64,000 nucleotides of DNA, taken from positions 1,922,001-1,986,000 of the forward strand of contig JAEILZ010000008.1 in assembly GCA_018873225.1 (NCBI GenBank). The letters run 5' to 3'. Position numbers and translations under genes: made by a program. Shown here piece after piece: positions 22,771 to 33,365 of the stretch. The stretch comes from [Phialemoniopsis] sp. UDSM-2020. Its lineage: Eukaryota; Ascomycota; Sordariomycetes; Thyridiales; Thyridiaceae. A model generated the notes under the pieces. The model did not search any database and was not told where the DNA came from. It saw only the letters and a program-made list of their open reading frames with translations. How positions within the stretch are numbered: the first letter of the stretch is position 1; every line of letters begins with the position of its first letter.

Positions 22771-23680
22771 AATCAACCAGACGCGAAAGACTCTGCGATT
22801 ATCCTGTTATAAGTATCCTTTGCTCCCTGGTTTCCTCATCTGACGCCGCCTCTGCCAGAAGTTGGTTTCCCTGTGCATTACATGGCAGACTCACACATGA
22901 ATAGTGCCAAGAGATACTACTACCGCTTTCTCTGCGCAACACCTGTATGTCAAACCCGAAAGACATTACTTTGAAATCAGCAAGACACCGCCCTCAGAGC
23001 ACGCAGACACAATCAATCAACTACTCCTTGTCATTCAGACACAAATTCACAATCCATCTGTCAAGATCGCCCGCTTTAGTGGGAAAATGACAAGGAAGTT
23101 GTTGACTGTTGTGACTTCACTTGCAAGAGTCGCATCTGGAAGTATGCCAGTATAGCATAACTTTATCGCAATCTTCATCTACAATATCGATTATACACAA
23201 AATCACATATCTTCAACAACAAAACCAGCTGCATTTTAAATACCAAGACAGTGTACAGATGTTTCATGGTTTTTGAAGAGAGTACTATTGTGAAATTAGC
23301 TCCAAGGAATCGATTCACTTAAACAATCTTAACAAGTTTCGAGAGCATGTAATAAGTTGTTTACTTCAACCCAGATCAAAGAAAAGCTCTTGGTAAGATA
23401 GCCTGTGTGTTGAGACACCCAGTGTTTGCTGAGCTCATTGTCTCAACTTTTATACCATACTCTCTTCCCACCATCAAACAAATAAATGCACAAGGATGCA
23501 GTTAAAACATGGGGAAGGGCCCCGGCAGTCAGGGTCCTCGATGATGGGTCAGCCACACACCCTTAACATGGAACGGGAGCTTATCAGTAGCGTGTGGGGT
23601 AGCTTGCCCGCAGGGCTAGGTAGGTCTTAGGTATTTCTAAAAGGGTTTATTGATGAATGATGATGGTAATCGGCCTAGCC

Positions 23681-23726
23681 AGATAAGCTTGCTCCGGGCT
23701 GGGCCAAAGGGGGGATAGATAGATAA
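23681..23726. promoter_or_regulatory. Cluster of GATA motifs in the urease promoter
   Basis: About 125-170 bp before the urease start codon, AGATAA occurs at 23681-23686. Three tandem GATA units run at 23714-23725 and include AGATAG and AGATAA. HGATAR is the binding site of the AreA/NIT2 nitrogen-regulatory GATA factors of filamentous fungi. Control of urease by this factor is inferred from the motif only. Confidence 0.5.
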
Positions 23727-23851
23727 CAGCTCGGTGCGCCAGTACTCGGAGCTCCAGCTAGTCCCTTGAGGCTCCTCTTTCTCTCCAGATTTGCTTCTTC
23801 TGAAGCTGTGGCCCCTGCCGCGACTCAATTACACGACCGGCATCGATCAAA

Positions 23852-25347
23852 ATGCATCTTGTGCCAAAAGAGGTTCGTAGCCAAGACTTTCCTGAATGAG
23901 CGTTGTAAGTCGGGATTGCCAAGACTTCGCCGTTGCTAACACTCTACACCTCGTCCATAGCTTGATAAGCTCGCCATCTCGCAGCTAGGCTTTCTGGCCC
24001 AGCGCCGGCTTGCCAGAGGTGTCAAACTCAACCATTCGGAAGCTACAGTAAGCTTATTTACCTTATCAAGAGGGAATAGCGGATGCGCTGCTCTCGAGTT
24101 CGTTGCCCAGTCTCGTACACCGCTAACAATGGCTCGCTCCACAAGGCGCTCATCGCCAGCAACCTCCAAGAGCTGATCCGAGATGGCCGGCATACCGTGG
24201 CCGACCTGATGACGCTCGGCGCCACCATGCTAGGCCGGCGTCACGTTCAGCCCTCGGTGTGCACCACTCTGCGTGAGATCCAGGTCGAGGGCACGTTCCC
24301 AAGCGGGACCTACCTCGTCACGGTGCACAACCCTATCAGCAGCGACGACGGCGACCTGCGCCGCGCTCTCTACGGCAGCTTCCTCCCTGTCCCGGAGCAG
24401 TCGGCCTTTCCTCTGCCAGAGGCGTCCGCCTACGAGCGCAGCAAGCAGCCCGGCGCCGTGGTCGCGGTCAAGGACGGCACCGTCGCCATCAACGAGGCTA
24501 GGAAGAGGATCAAGCTCAAGGTTACCAGCAAAGGTGATCGGCCCGTCCAAGTGGGCAGCCACTATCATTTTATCGAGACGAATCCCCAACTCGAGTTTGA
24601 CAGGGCGAGGGCCTACGGCTACCGCCTGGACGTCCCTGCGGGGACGTCGGTGCGCTTCGAGCCCGGTGACACCAAGACCGTGACCCTCGTCGAGATTGGA
24701 GGCAACAAAGTCATTCGCGGAGGCAACAACCTCGCTACGGGCAAGGTAGACTTCAGTCGCGTCAATGACATCATCACCAAGCTTCAGCAGGCCGGGTTCG
24801 CGCACGCGCCGGACCCTGTCGGCGACTACGGTCACATCGATGCCTTTCAGCTGGAGCGGACGGCCTACGTGACCATGTTTGGCCCAACGACAGGCGACTT
24901 GGTGAGGCTCGGCAGCACTGACTTGTGGATCAAGGTCGAGAAGGACCTGACGGTGTACGGAGATGAGTGCAAGTTTGGTGGCGGCAAGACTCTCCGCGAA
25001 GGAATGGGCCAGGCGACGGGCCGGCCCGACTCGGAGACTTTGGACATGGTGGTAACGAACGCGCTCATTGTAGACTGGACGGGCATCTACAAGGCAGATA
25101 TTGGAGTCAAGGCGGGCATGATCGTCGGAATCGGCAAGGCAGGCAATCCGGACGTTATGGACGGCGTGACACCCAACATGGTGGTGGGAAGCTGCACAGA
25201 TGTCGTGGCTGGCGAGGGCAAGATCATTACGGCCGGTGGCATCGACACGCACATTCACTACATTTGTCCACAGCAGGCAAACGAGGCGATCGCCTCGGGC
25301 ATCACGACGATGCTGGGCGGAGGTACCGGTCCAAGGTATGTCTCGTC

Positions 25348-25383
<36 letters not shown>

Positions 25384-25559
25384 AGGTGTTTACGCCCACT
25401 AACACGCATTCTAGCGCCGGCACATCGGCCACGACGTGCACCCCGGGCAAGCACTACATGCGGCAGATGCTACAGGCCTGCGACAGCCTGCCCGTCAACA
25501 TCGGCGTCACGGGCAAGGGCAACGACAGCGCGCCCTCGGCCCTGCGCGAGCAGATCATC

Positions 25560-25603
<44 letters not shown>

Positions 25604-25858
25604 GCCCGCCGCCATCGACGCCTGCCTCGCCGTGTGCGACGAGCTCGACGTGCAGTGCCTGATCCACACCGACACGCTCAACGAGTCCGGCTTCGTCGAG
25701 TCCACCATCGCCGCCTTTGCCGGCCGCACCATCCACACCTACCACACCGAGGGCGCCGGTGGCGGGCACGCGCCCGACATCATCCGCGCCGTCGAGCTGC
25801 CCAACGTCTTACCGTCGAGCACCAACCCGACCCGGCCCTACACCCTCAACACGCTCGA

Positions 25859-25894
<36 letters not shown>

Positions 25895-26698
25895 GTCGCG
25901 CGACATCCCCGAGGACGTCGCCTTCGCCGAGTCGCGCATCCGCGCCGAGACCATCGCCGCCGAGGACGTCCTGCACGACCTCGGCGCCATCAGCATGATG
26001 AGCTCCGACAGCCAGGCCATGGGCCGCTGCGGCGAGGTCGTCCTGCGCACCTGGAACACGGCCCACAAGAACCGCGTCCAGCGCGGGCCCCTGCCGCAGG
26101 ACCGCGGCACGGGCGCCGACAACTACCGCGTCCGCCGGTACGTGGCCAAGTACACGGTGAACCCGGCGCTGGCGCAGGGCATGGGCCACCTGATCGGCAG
26201 CGTGGAACCGGGCCGCCTGGCGGACCTGGTTGTCTGGGACCCGGCGTGGTTCGGTACCAAGCCCAGCCACGTCATCAAGAGCGGTTTGATCGCGTGGTCG
26301 CAGATGGTAAGTCCGTTCGACTTGCGCGTTACCAAAGAGATTCGGATTTGACTGACCGTGTAATCCCATGACTGCAGGGCGATCCTAACGCGTCCATCCC
26401 GACGGTGCAGCCCATCATCGCGCGTCCCATGTTCGCGCCCATGGTGCCGGAGACGTCCGTTCTCTTCGTCAGCCAAGCGGCGATCGAGCACGGCATCGTG
26501 CAGGCTTACGGGCTCCGCAAGCGCGTCGAGCCCGTCAAGGGCTGCCGCAGCATAGGCAAGGCCGACATGCGCCTCAACGACTCCATGCCCCGGATGCGCG
26601 TCGACCCGGAGAAGTACACCGTCGAGGCCGACGGCGAGGTGTGCACGGCAGAGCCCAGTGAGGAGCTGCCGCTGACGCAGCAGTTCTTCGTCTACTAG
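23852..26698 (+). CDS. URE1: Urease, single-chain nickel enzyme
   Basis: Cytosolic enzyme hydrolysing urea to ammonia and carbamate. Six exons: 23852-23872, 23961-24047, 24146-25335, 25415-26306 and 26378-26698 are five coding blocks as spliced here, totalling 836 aa; jack-bean urease has 840. The bacterial gamma, beta and alpha subunits are fused in order: gamma from [21 protein letters not shown]; beta around [20 protein letters not shown]; alpha from about residue 270. Active-site residues are present: nickel-binding HIH at His405/His407, the carbamylated lysine of LKLHEDWG at Lys488, [27 protein letters not shown], and the flap [20 protein letters not shown]. The first exon has only seven codons. 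The intron at 25336-25414 contains a 33-nt C run, and its phase-2 junction rebuilds [16 protein letters not shown]. Note the count: five coding exons and four introns. Activity needs UreD/F/G accessory proteins, not seen in this window. Confidence 0.96.
25350..25382 (+). repeat. Poly-C run (33 nt) inside a urease intron
   Basis: A pure C run fills almost half of the 79-nt urease intron at 25336-25414, just downstream of its GTATGT donor. Read straight through it encodes only prolines. True length is uncertain, because runs of this kind are prone to slippage in sequencing and in replication. Confidence 0.9.
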
Positions 26699-27292
26699 GC
26701 CATTCAGGTCTTCATGTGCGGGATTGGCGAACGTCTTGGTTTTGGATATCAACTTTTTTTTTCGTATAACTGAGAGTGACAGTGTAACTACAAGCACTGC
26801 AGAAACGCAGAAACGCAGAAAACCAAAGCTCCCACCTTGAGAACTTGTCCCAAATTCATCAGCTCATGACAAAAACCTGACCAGCCCTACCCAGGTCCCT
26901 AACCCCGGTTCATAAAAACCGAATTTTGCAAGACCCTCGATCCCTTATAAACCCCGAGTAGAAAAAATCATACATGTACCGAAAAGCCGATGAAGTCATC
27001 CCATAGGCCTTGTCCATAGCCGACCACCTCTCGAATGTCGAGAAGACTTGTGTGAATTAGTGCTCTTCTCAGAGAGCCTGCCCTGAAGGCACTTGCTGCA
27101 TGGCCTGGCGAAAGCAAGTATTCGCTTAGACTCCTCAGCAGAAAGAGCCACTCATATGCCAGAGTCGTCAAGAGGAGCAAGCGAGGCCGACGATGTGTTG
27201 TGTGGATGTAAACGCGCGAGAGGAGGTATCATTGTTCACATTGAGAAAAGAGCAGGATCAATGTTTGGATCAGCAAGAACATCCGAGAACGC
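26699..27292. other. Convergent intergenic region of urease and the HMG-box gene
   Basis: This holds both 3' flanks. A short tandem repeat of GCAGAAAC (about 2.5 copies) lies at 26799-26819. No gene is supported. Confidence 0.5.
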
Positions 27293-28708
27293 CTACCCGC
27301 TCTTAGCCTTCTTGCGTCCAGACTTCTTGGGCTCTGGCTCTTTCTCTTCAGTTACCTTCGATGTCCGCTTGCGCTTCTTGTCCGGGCTGGCGGCACCGGC
27401 CTTAGCGGCGTCGGCCTCGACGGCGGGGGTGGCGGCAGTAGACTTGCGCTTGGCGGGGGCCTTCTTTGTTGACTTGGGGGTCTTGCTCGCCGGCTCCTCG
27501 GGCTCCTCGGCGGCCTGGTTCTGCTGGAGCTGGTTGGCGATCGCATCCTGATCGTCACCGGCGGCATCGTGGTCCTTGCCAGTGGGCATGGCGATGTCGA
27601 ACTCCTCAGCGTACTTGAGAGCCTCATCATCAGTCATGAGCTTGGCGTTGGCATTGCCACGCTTGTACGAGTGCACCCGGGCGTTGTACAGGCGCAGGTT
27701 GTACTGGTAGGCTTGGTTCCAGCCCTGCGCTTTGCGTTAGCAAAATGGTCCCAAACAGCGACACGGTGCGAGCGGCAAGCAGGATAAAACTTACGTCCTT
27801 GTCCTTCTGGGTCATGGAGCCCCAACGGCGCTGACCCTCCTCCTGAACAGCTCCCTTGGGCGCATCAGCACCGAGGTCGGTGGCAATGATGGGACGGGCA
27901 GTCTGCATATACAGGAAGTACGGGGTCAGAGGGCGCTTAGGCGCGTTGGGATCGTGGGAACGCTTCTTGCGCTCCTTCTTCTCCTCAACGGGGGCCATGA
28001 CCGGCGCCGGAGGCAGGAGGCTCAGGGCATTCTCGAGGGAGGCGATATCAGCGCCATTCTCAAAGTTGGTACCCTCGCCAAGAAGCAGGTTGGTCTGACG
28101 CAGGTAGTCAACCGAGAAGCTCTTGATCAGATCCTGAATGGTGGAGAGCCTGGCATAGACCTATTGCAAAATGTTAATTGTCATTTCTTTACTGTACAAA
28201 GCTCGTGGGCGCCAGCTAGGTAGCTTGCGCTGAGCGCGATGGCTAGGTAGCTTGCAGCGGGTGGCCATAGCTCCCGTGGGGCGGGGGCCGAATGTAAACA
28301 ATACGGTGACGCGGGTGTGGATTCCTCGAGAGCTCCTCTAAGATGGGGATATGTGGACGGGCAAAGAATTGAGTGTGGGCGGTCTTGCGAACAGGCGGGC
28401 GCGTCTGTCGCGAACAGATCACGTGGGCCGACACAAGAAAAGGACAATTGTGCAGCTGTCGCGGGGGAAAAGACAAGCAGTCTCGAGCTTGGCCGCAAGG
28501 CGTAAGTTGGAGTGGGAGGAAATCAGAGCGCGAAGGGTAGGGTAATTGGGTTGTTGGGAAAAGCGAGGCGTGGGAAAAGGGCAGAAAGGAGAGATAGAGA
28601 GATGCTACTCACGGAGTCCCGAACGCGGATGAAATTATCGACGTCGATAACTTTGGGCGCCGTGTTTGCGCCTGAAGCTTGAGTGTCTACCTTCTTTGGG
28701 CGCGCCAT
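27293..28708 (-). CDS. HMG-box chromatin protein (Hmo1-like)
   Basis: Non-sequence-specific DNA-bending protein of chromatin. Exons 28708-28613, 28160-27795 and 27724-27293 give 297 aa. The first intron (28161-28612, GTGAGT to CAATAG) is 452 nt, long for this window; the second is 70 nt. After an N-terminal helical domain (SVYARLSTIQDLIKSFSVDY, about 32-90), the HMG box starts at DPNAPKRPLTPYFLYMQTAR (about 114) and continues across the second splice site to WNQAYQYNLRLYNARVHSYK. The C-terminal third is a Lys/Ala/Pro-rich tail with repeated KRK clusters, as in histone-H1-like or Hmo1-type tails. Fungal proteins with this layout are usually annotated only as HMG-box proteins; the Hmo1 comparison rests on layout. 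The basic tail and nuclear-type KKRKR motifs support a nuclear location. Confidence 0.92.
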
Positions 28709-31179
28709 TGTAGTGGTGGTAGTTTGGGTTAATGCGCGATGTAAGTGTTGATGCGCTGAAGATGGACTGATACCTGGGAGTCACTAAGTCGCGATGTGGA
28801 CGACCTGAAGTTCAGTGATGTTTGAGGTTGGAAAGTCCTGCAAATGTGCTAAAAGATAGAGGAGAAAAGGTGGAAATTTTTTTGAGGTTGAAGGTGGGCG
28901 ACCTTGCATTTAAGTGGGAGGGCCAGGTTGGTTAGAAGTCGGAGTGATTCCAGCGCGCGCCTTTTGGGGGGAGGACCCAGGCGGGCCGCCACCTAATTTT
29001 TGCTCCTCTCAGGCAAGTCAGCGATGCGAGCGCAGGCTCGGCACCTGGGCAACCTTTTTACGCCATCTCAGGTGCGACTCTTCAGGCCTTGGTCAACGGT
29101 CTCTGCTGATCACACCAGAGAGCTCGCCTTCAGCACGTCGTCACTAAATACCGCCTACGGTGCTGCTCCCCTCAATTTCCTCCTCCTCCCGCTGTATCCG
29201 CTGATTCTTGCAATCCATTCCCCAGCCCCCTCTTTCCTTTACTGTCCCTCTGGCTCGACTCCCAGCGACTAAAGTACACCAACCATAGCCACAGAGGCCT
29301 GCCCACCTTCTGTGGTACAGCACTCGCTCTTGAACTACTTCTTGCCCCTCCAAGAGGACCAAATGACAGTGTTGATCCTTAACGCGCTTGATGAGCTTGC
29401 TGTTTTTCACCCACCTCGGATTATCAGGAGGATATTTTGTCCTGAATTGTACTTTTCTACCACTGTTTCTGTCATGTTATGGCTAAGCGAGTCGCGATAT
29501 TCCTATGATTTTTGCAGGCCATCGCCATGCTTTTGAAAGCACATGTTTTGAGAGTACCTGATCGAATTACTGACTCTTCCTTCAGCGGGTACCTATCCAA
29601 CTCGTCCTCGGTTGCACTAATGCTGCGCGTACCAGCTCCAGCGAATAAGATCCCCGAGAGCCGCCTGTGGCAACAGGGGTGTGCTGAGGGAGAAAAGCCC
29701 AGGCACACAACGCGTAAACTCAGCGGCGCTAATCAAGCTTGGAAGGTTTGTTTACTGATTTCAACAGCGCTACCTGCCCCATGGCTGTGATGGCGATTAC
29801 ACATGTGCAGTCTGTGGCACGGGCCCTACTACGCGCCAGGCCGACTTTCAGTGCACACTCCCTCATGCACCTGCTGTCCCAATCTGTTGGGTGTCTCTTC
29901 CCTTCCAACCTCTTCAACGCTGACATTGCCCTTCTTCTTACTTATACGGAGTATAGACTTGATTAGAAACAAGTGTTCGGGGTACTAAATTTCAGTAAGT
30001 ACTTTAAGAAAGTAGATTCTTTTTTAGTGATCTAGTGGTTTGGGTGCTTCCTATCATCTGAATTGCCTTTGGCAAGGGAAAAGAATATGCTTATGCTTAT
30101 ACGCCTTTCCAAATTACTGTGATGATAGTAAGAATGACCAGTGCGGCCGTTGCACTCATCTGAGCTTTGGCGGATGGTGATCTCTTGGGCAGTGGGCAGC
30201 GGTTAGAAGCACTCATGCTATTCTACAGGCGTCATGGCAAAACCATGGCTTGATGCCCCATCCCTACGATTCAGCAGTCATCCCCGAGGCAGCTCTCGGG
30301 CTTGACCAAACCACGCTGAAAGCACCTAAGCCCACTGTTCCCAAAATAGCAGCTCGCCATGGCTTAGGAGCGAGCGCGTCGCTGAAGGTAGGTCTGGTGC
30401 GGTGCTGATGGAGCAGACTGCCCAAGCACTGCCCAACACGCCCAACAGCCTTCTCTGACCTGCTGGTATTTTCTATCATAGAGTGTTTGTAGAAGTCTAT
30501 GTGCGAACCTAGTGTCATGTTGTCCTTGCCTTCAAATGGTCCACTGTGGAAGGACGTCGAATGAATCACATAGCAAGAGACCAGGCGGTGCACTCAGATG
30601 CGTTTCTGTGCGCAGGGCAATAGACTAACGTGCTGAAACCACAACTCGAGGATTGAGGTTTGAATGGAGAATCATCCCACTACCTAAATTCGGACCAACT
30701 ACCTAGGTCCAGGCGGCAACGTTTTCCTACCAAACTTTAGGAGCCCTGTCAGGTTTCTTCGCTTGTGCAACGATTCCTATTGACCAGAATGCCGTCCTCA
30801 TGGAACAGGGCATGCGTGCTTGTATCTGACTGACGCACGCTCGACTAGTCTATAGCGGTGGTGAGCAATTTGACCTCTTGAAGGTCAAGGACACAGGCAG
30901 TGGCGGGAACAGTGAGGATGTCCGGCGCGCAAAGGTCTTCCGTACAGCCAGGCAAGGTGTTTACTTCGATATTTAGAAGCCGAGACGGCAGTTTCTCACT
31001 ATTTCTTCCTTTATATATTCCTTTTTCTACCGTTTTTTTTATTTATTCCCTGTCTCGTTCCTTTCCTCTTCTCCATCTCTCTGCGACTCTCGCGGACCTT
31101 ATTGGTTGTCGAAGTTTGAGACTGCGCTCGTCGAGAAGGCTCATGCCACTCAGGAGAGTCAGGTTACCTGCGGCCACCG

Positions 31180-31560
31180 CGACGGTATTACAGGCAGGCG
31201 CGTCGAAGACGACGCCCTAGTGGAGGAATAACTTGATGCTCACGCCCCGGGCGAAAGAACCATGGGCGGTTACTCCAGCTGTCATTGTCATCGATGTTCT
31301 TGCCGTTTCCGGTGAACGGCCGGGAGTAGGCCCCGGAACGCACAGGCCAACGGAGCGGCCGGCCCCACAGCTTCAGCAAGCAAGTACAGCGCACCGGCCA
31401 ACCCTCATGTTGTGCAAAGGCCTCTTCTTCCGTGTTGTACTTGTCGACACCCCGGTAGGCAGCGCTTGCCAGCATATCGCTGGCCACCCGACCACTCGAC
31501 GGCGGCTGGCAGCAACATGGCTTCAGCCAGGACAACCAGGACGGAGGACTTTGTGCCCGG
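31180..31560 (-). pseudogene. Possible decayed small secreted-protein gene, ribonuclease-like
   Basis: On the minus strand, short protein-like pieces occur in order but in different frames: a hydrophobic stretch (SVLVVLAEAMLLPAA), then a helix-like piece with LASAAYRGVDKYN, then LRWPVRSGAYSR, then GVVFDAPACN. The order (Ala-rich helix with Tyr, then a WPV/EFPI-like strand with G-x-Y, then a VVF-D strand before a cysteine) loosely recalls the N1/T1 ribonuclease fold found in many fungal secreted proteins. The catalytic His/Glu/Arg set cannot be assigned. No single frame, clear start codon or splice set joins the pieces, so a relic is more likely than a working gene. Chance similarity is quite possible. 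Confidence 0.2.
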
Positions 31561-33212
31561 CGCACCCAAAAGGACACGACAACCGACCGTCACGGACAAA
31601 ATTCCGCCCCTAGGAACGCGCAGCGCGCTGGTGTGCACTATTCAGGCCTTCCAAAACATGACCTGGAGCGCTTACAATCGAGACTTGTCATTAAAAGAAC
31701 GCGGAGGAGGTGGTGGGGGAGGAGTGGAGAAGCAGTTGAGGAAGGAAGGACAAGAGAAGAAAGGTAAGAAGAATGTGGAAAGAAGGTGAGAGGGATGCGG
31801 AAAGGACTGCCTCGCCGAGCCTCCCTCTCACTCCAGCGTAGATACCTGAGTATCAATCAATATCTCTCCAAGACTTTCATGCCCTGTTCGATAAGTACAC
31901 TTCGTCTTACACTTACACCATAGACAATGGGTTAACCCATTTGACGATTTACATCAGGCCAAGATGAGGTAACTAGGTACGTAGCTAATCACGTCGGATA
32001 AGGACGACTTGGTTCAGTGTTTGCTTTCGACCTATCCGTTTCTGGTTCACAGATAGCGGATATTCATCTTCGGTTACCTAACCAGGAAGCTCAACAAGGT
32101 TCTCCTCTACACCTAGCATCGAATTCGGGTCTGGACCTGTTGATGGAGGGCCCGAACCCAGATCCCCGGATCGCAACGTTGCGGAACGTGGACCCGAACC
32201 ACTAGCTGCAAACCGAGCCGCATCCTATTTGATGGTCCGTCCCGAAACTACATAAGTAGACCTCACGACAGCATAAAGTAGAGTGGTATCATCACGATAC
32301 TCTTTGGCAGTTGGGCATGTGTAATCGGCCCATGGGGTCTTCTGTAAGTCTTGTGTTATTTTGTGTAAGCGAGCATCTCTACAGTAGCTGAGTTTAAATA
32401 TCCATACTTTATCTAAGGAAATATGACGTTGCGTCATAGTCTTGGTATACTGCCGTACTGTCCGCTGTACCATGGGCTCTTCGAGAATAAAATTATAGGT
32501 AATCAATATGTGCCCAAGGGACGTGTGAAACCCTGAGATGGCGGGGGGTCGGAATGCTCCTGAGTGCGCAATCAAGGGCGTTGTCCTCGTCCTTGGGTGA
32601 ACACCAGGCCTCGTTGATAGCCAGCCTTTGGCTATGATTCGCAGCTGTTCCCTCGCAGCTTGCCGCTCTTCCACCTTGACAGGCCCCCGCGCCAACCTCG
32701 ATCAAGGAAGACGACATAAGCGGGGATGCTGATCAAGTACCGTAGCGCTGAAACGTAAGAGATGGGACCCGTCTTCCAATCATGAGACAAGGGTTCAGCT
32801 AGGAGACCGGGTCCCGCCGAAGAAAGACAGGTCCCTGGGCCAATCCCTGAAGCAGCTAGCATCATCACTGCCCCTCGTACCCCTCCATGAATACCTCCAT
32901 GCAAGCTCACAGCACTGCTCCCGAGCTCTAAAAGTCTTGGCACGTTTCCAATTCGAGGGGAGACGTCACTGGCTTGTGAAGAGGGCTCCAGTGGTGATTG
33001 TTTGCTTGATCGGCCTGTCGCTGGCGGGTTTGTCCTTTCAAAAGTTCGGCAATTCCTGAATCTCGATTTCTCCCTGACCGACTCTTTTCTCCAACATTAG
33101 AAGCTCATTCTGCATCACGAAGACAACCCACTTTAGGACTTCATTGAACCATCACAGCACATCCTACTTTCCCCCATATTCCCGTACAGCTGCCATCGAT
33201 CAATTACGACTG

Positions 33213-33349
33213 GTAAGAATACTCATCTCCCCAGATTACCCCCCCTAGCTGCTTTCTTCCCAGTTCACTTTCTCATCAAGACATCTCTCGAGGGGGCCGC
33301 CCACCTTGCGTTTCATCGAAACACTAACTCCCACCTCTTGTGATTGTAG
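33213..33349 (+). other. Probable intron in the het-C 5' untranslated region
   Basis: A donor GTAAGA at 33213, a strong branch-like CACTAACTC at about 33322-33330 and an acceptor TTGTAG ending at 33349 outline a 137-nt intron lying 16 nt before the het-C start codon. Confidence 0.55.
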
Positions 33350-33365
33350 ATTGGAACCCATCAAT

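Larger units (their letters stand above)
22156..23851. other. AT-rich gene-poor region upstream of urease
   Basis: The 1.7-kb spacer is visibly richer in A and T (about 22330-23500) than its neighbours. It contains a 166-codon open frame (22343-22843) with poor codon use and no recognisable similarity, which I do not call a gene. The AT shift would fit an old RIP-mutated repeat, but no transposon protein is legible. Confidence 0.5.
28709..33365. other. 4.7-kb gene-poor island between the HMG-box and het-C genes
   Basis: No intact gene can be supported. The first 600 bp look like the HMG-gene promoter and leader (T/C-rich at about 29160-29250). Composition alternates between AT-rich stretches (about 29900-30150) and GC-rich patches (about 31200-31600). 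The GC-rich patch on the minus strand contains protein-like fragments in shifted frames (see the pseudogene entry). A 156-codon stretch at 32225-32695 (-) has no ATG and no recognisable similarity. The last 150 bp contain the het-C leader and its intron. Confidence 0.5.

Noticed and set aside
22343..22843. 166-codon ATG-initiated frame in the AT-rich spacer
   Set aside because: Codon use unlike the neighbouring genes, no domain, no splice pattern; better explained as chance in non-coding DNA.
24230..25258. 342-codon open frame on the minus strand across the urease gene
   Set aside because: It mirrors the strong codon bias of urease on the other strand and has no family resemblance; the plus-strand urease is unambiguous.
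32225..32695. 156-codon minus-strand frame in the gene-poor island
   Set aside because: No ATG near the beginning and no similarity I recognise; a transposon remnant was considered but no transposase or reverse-transcriptase motif is present.
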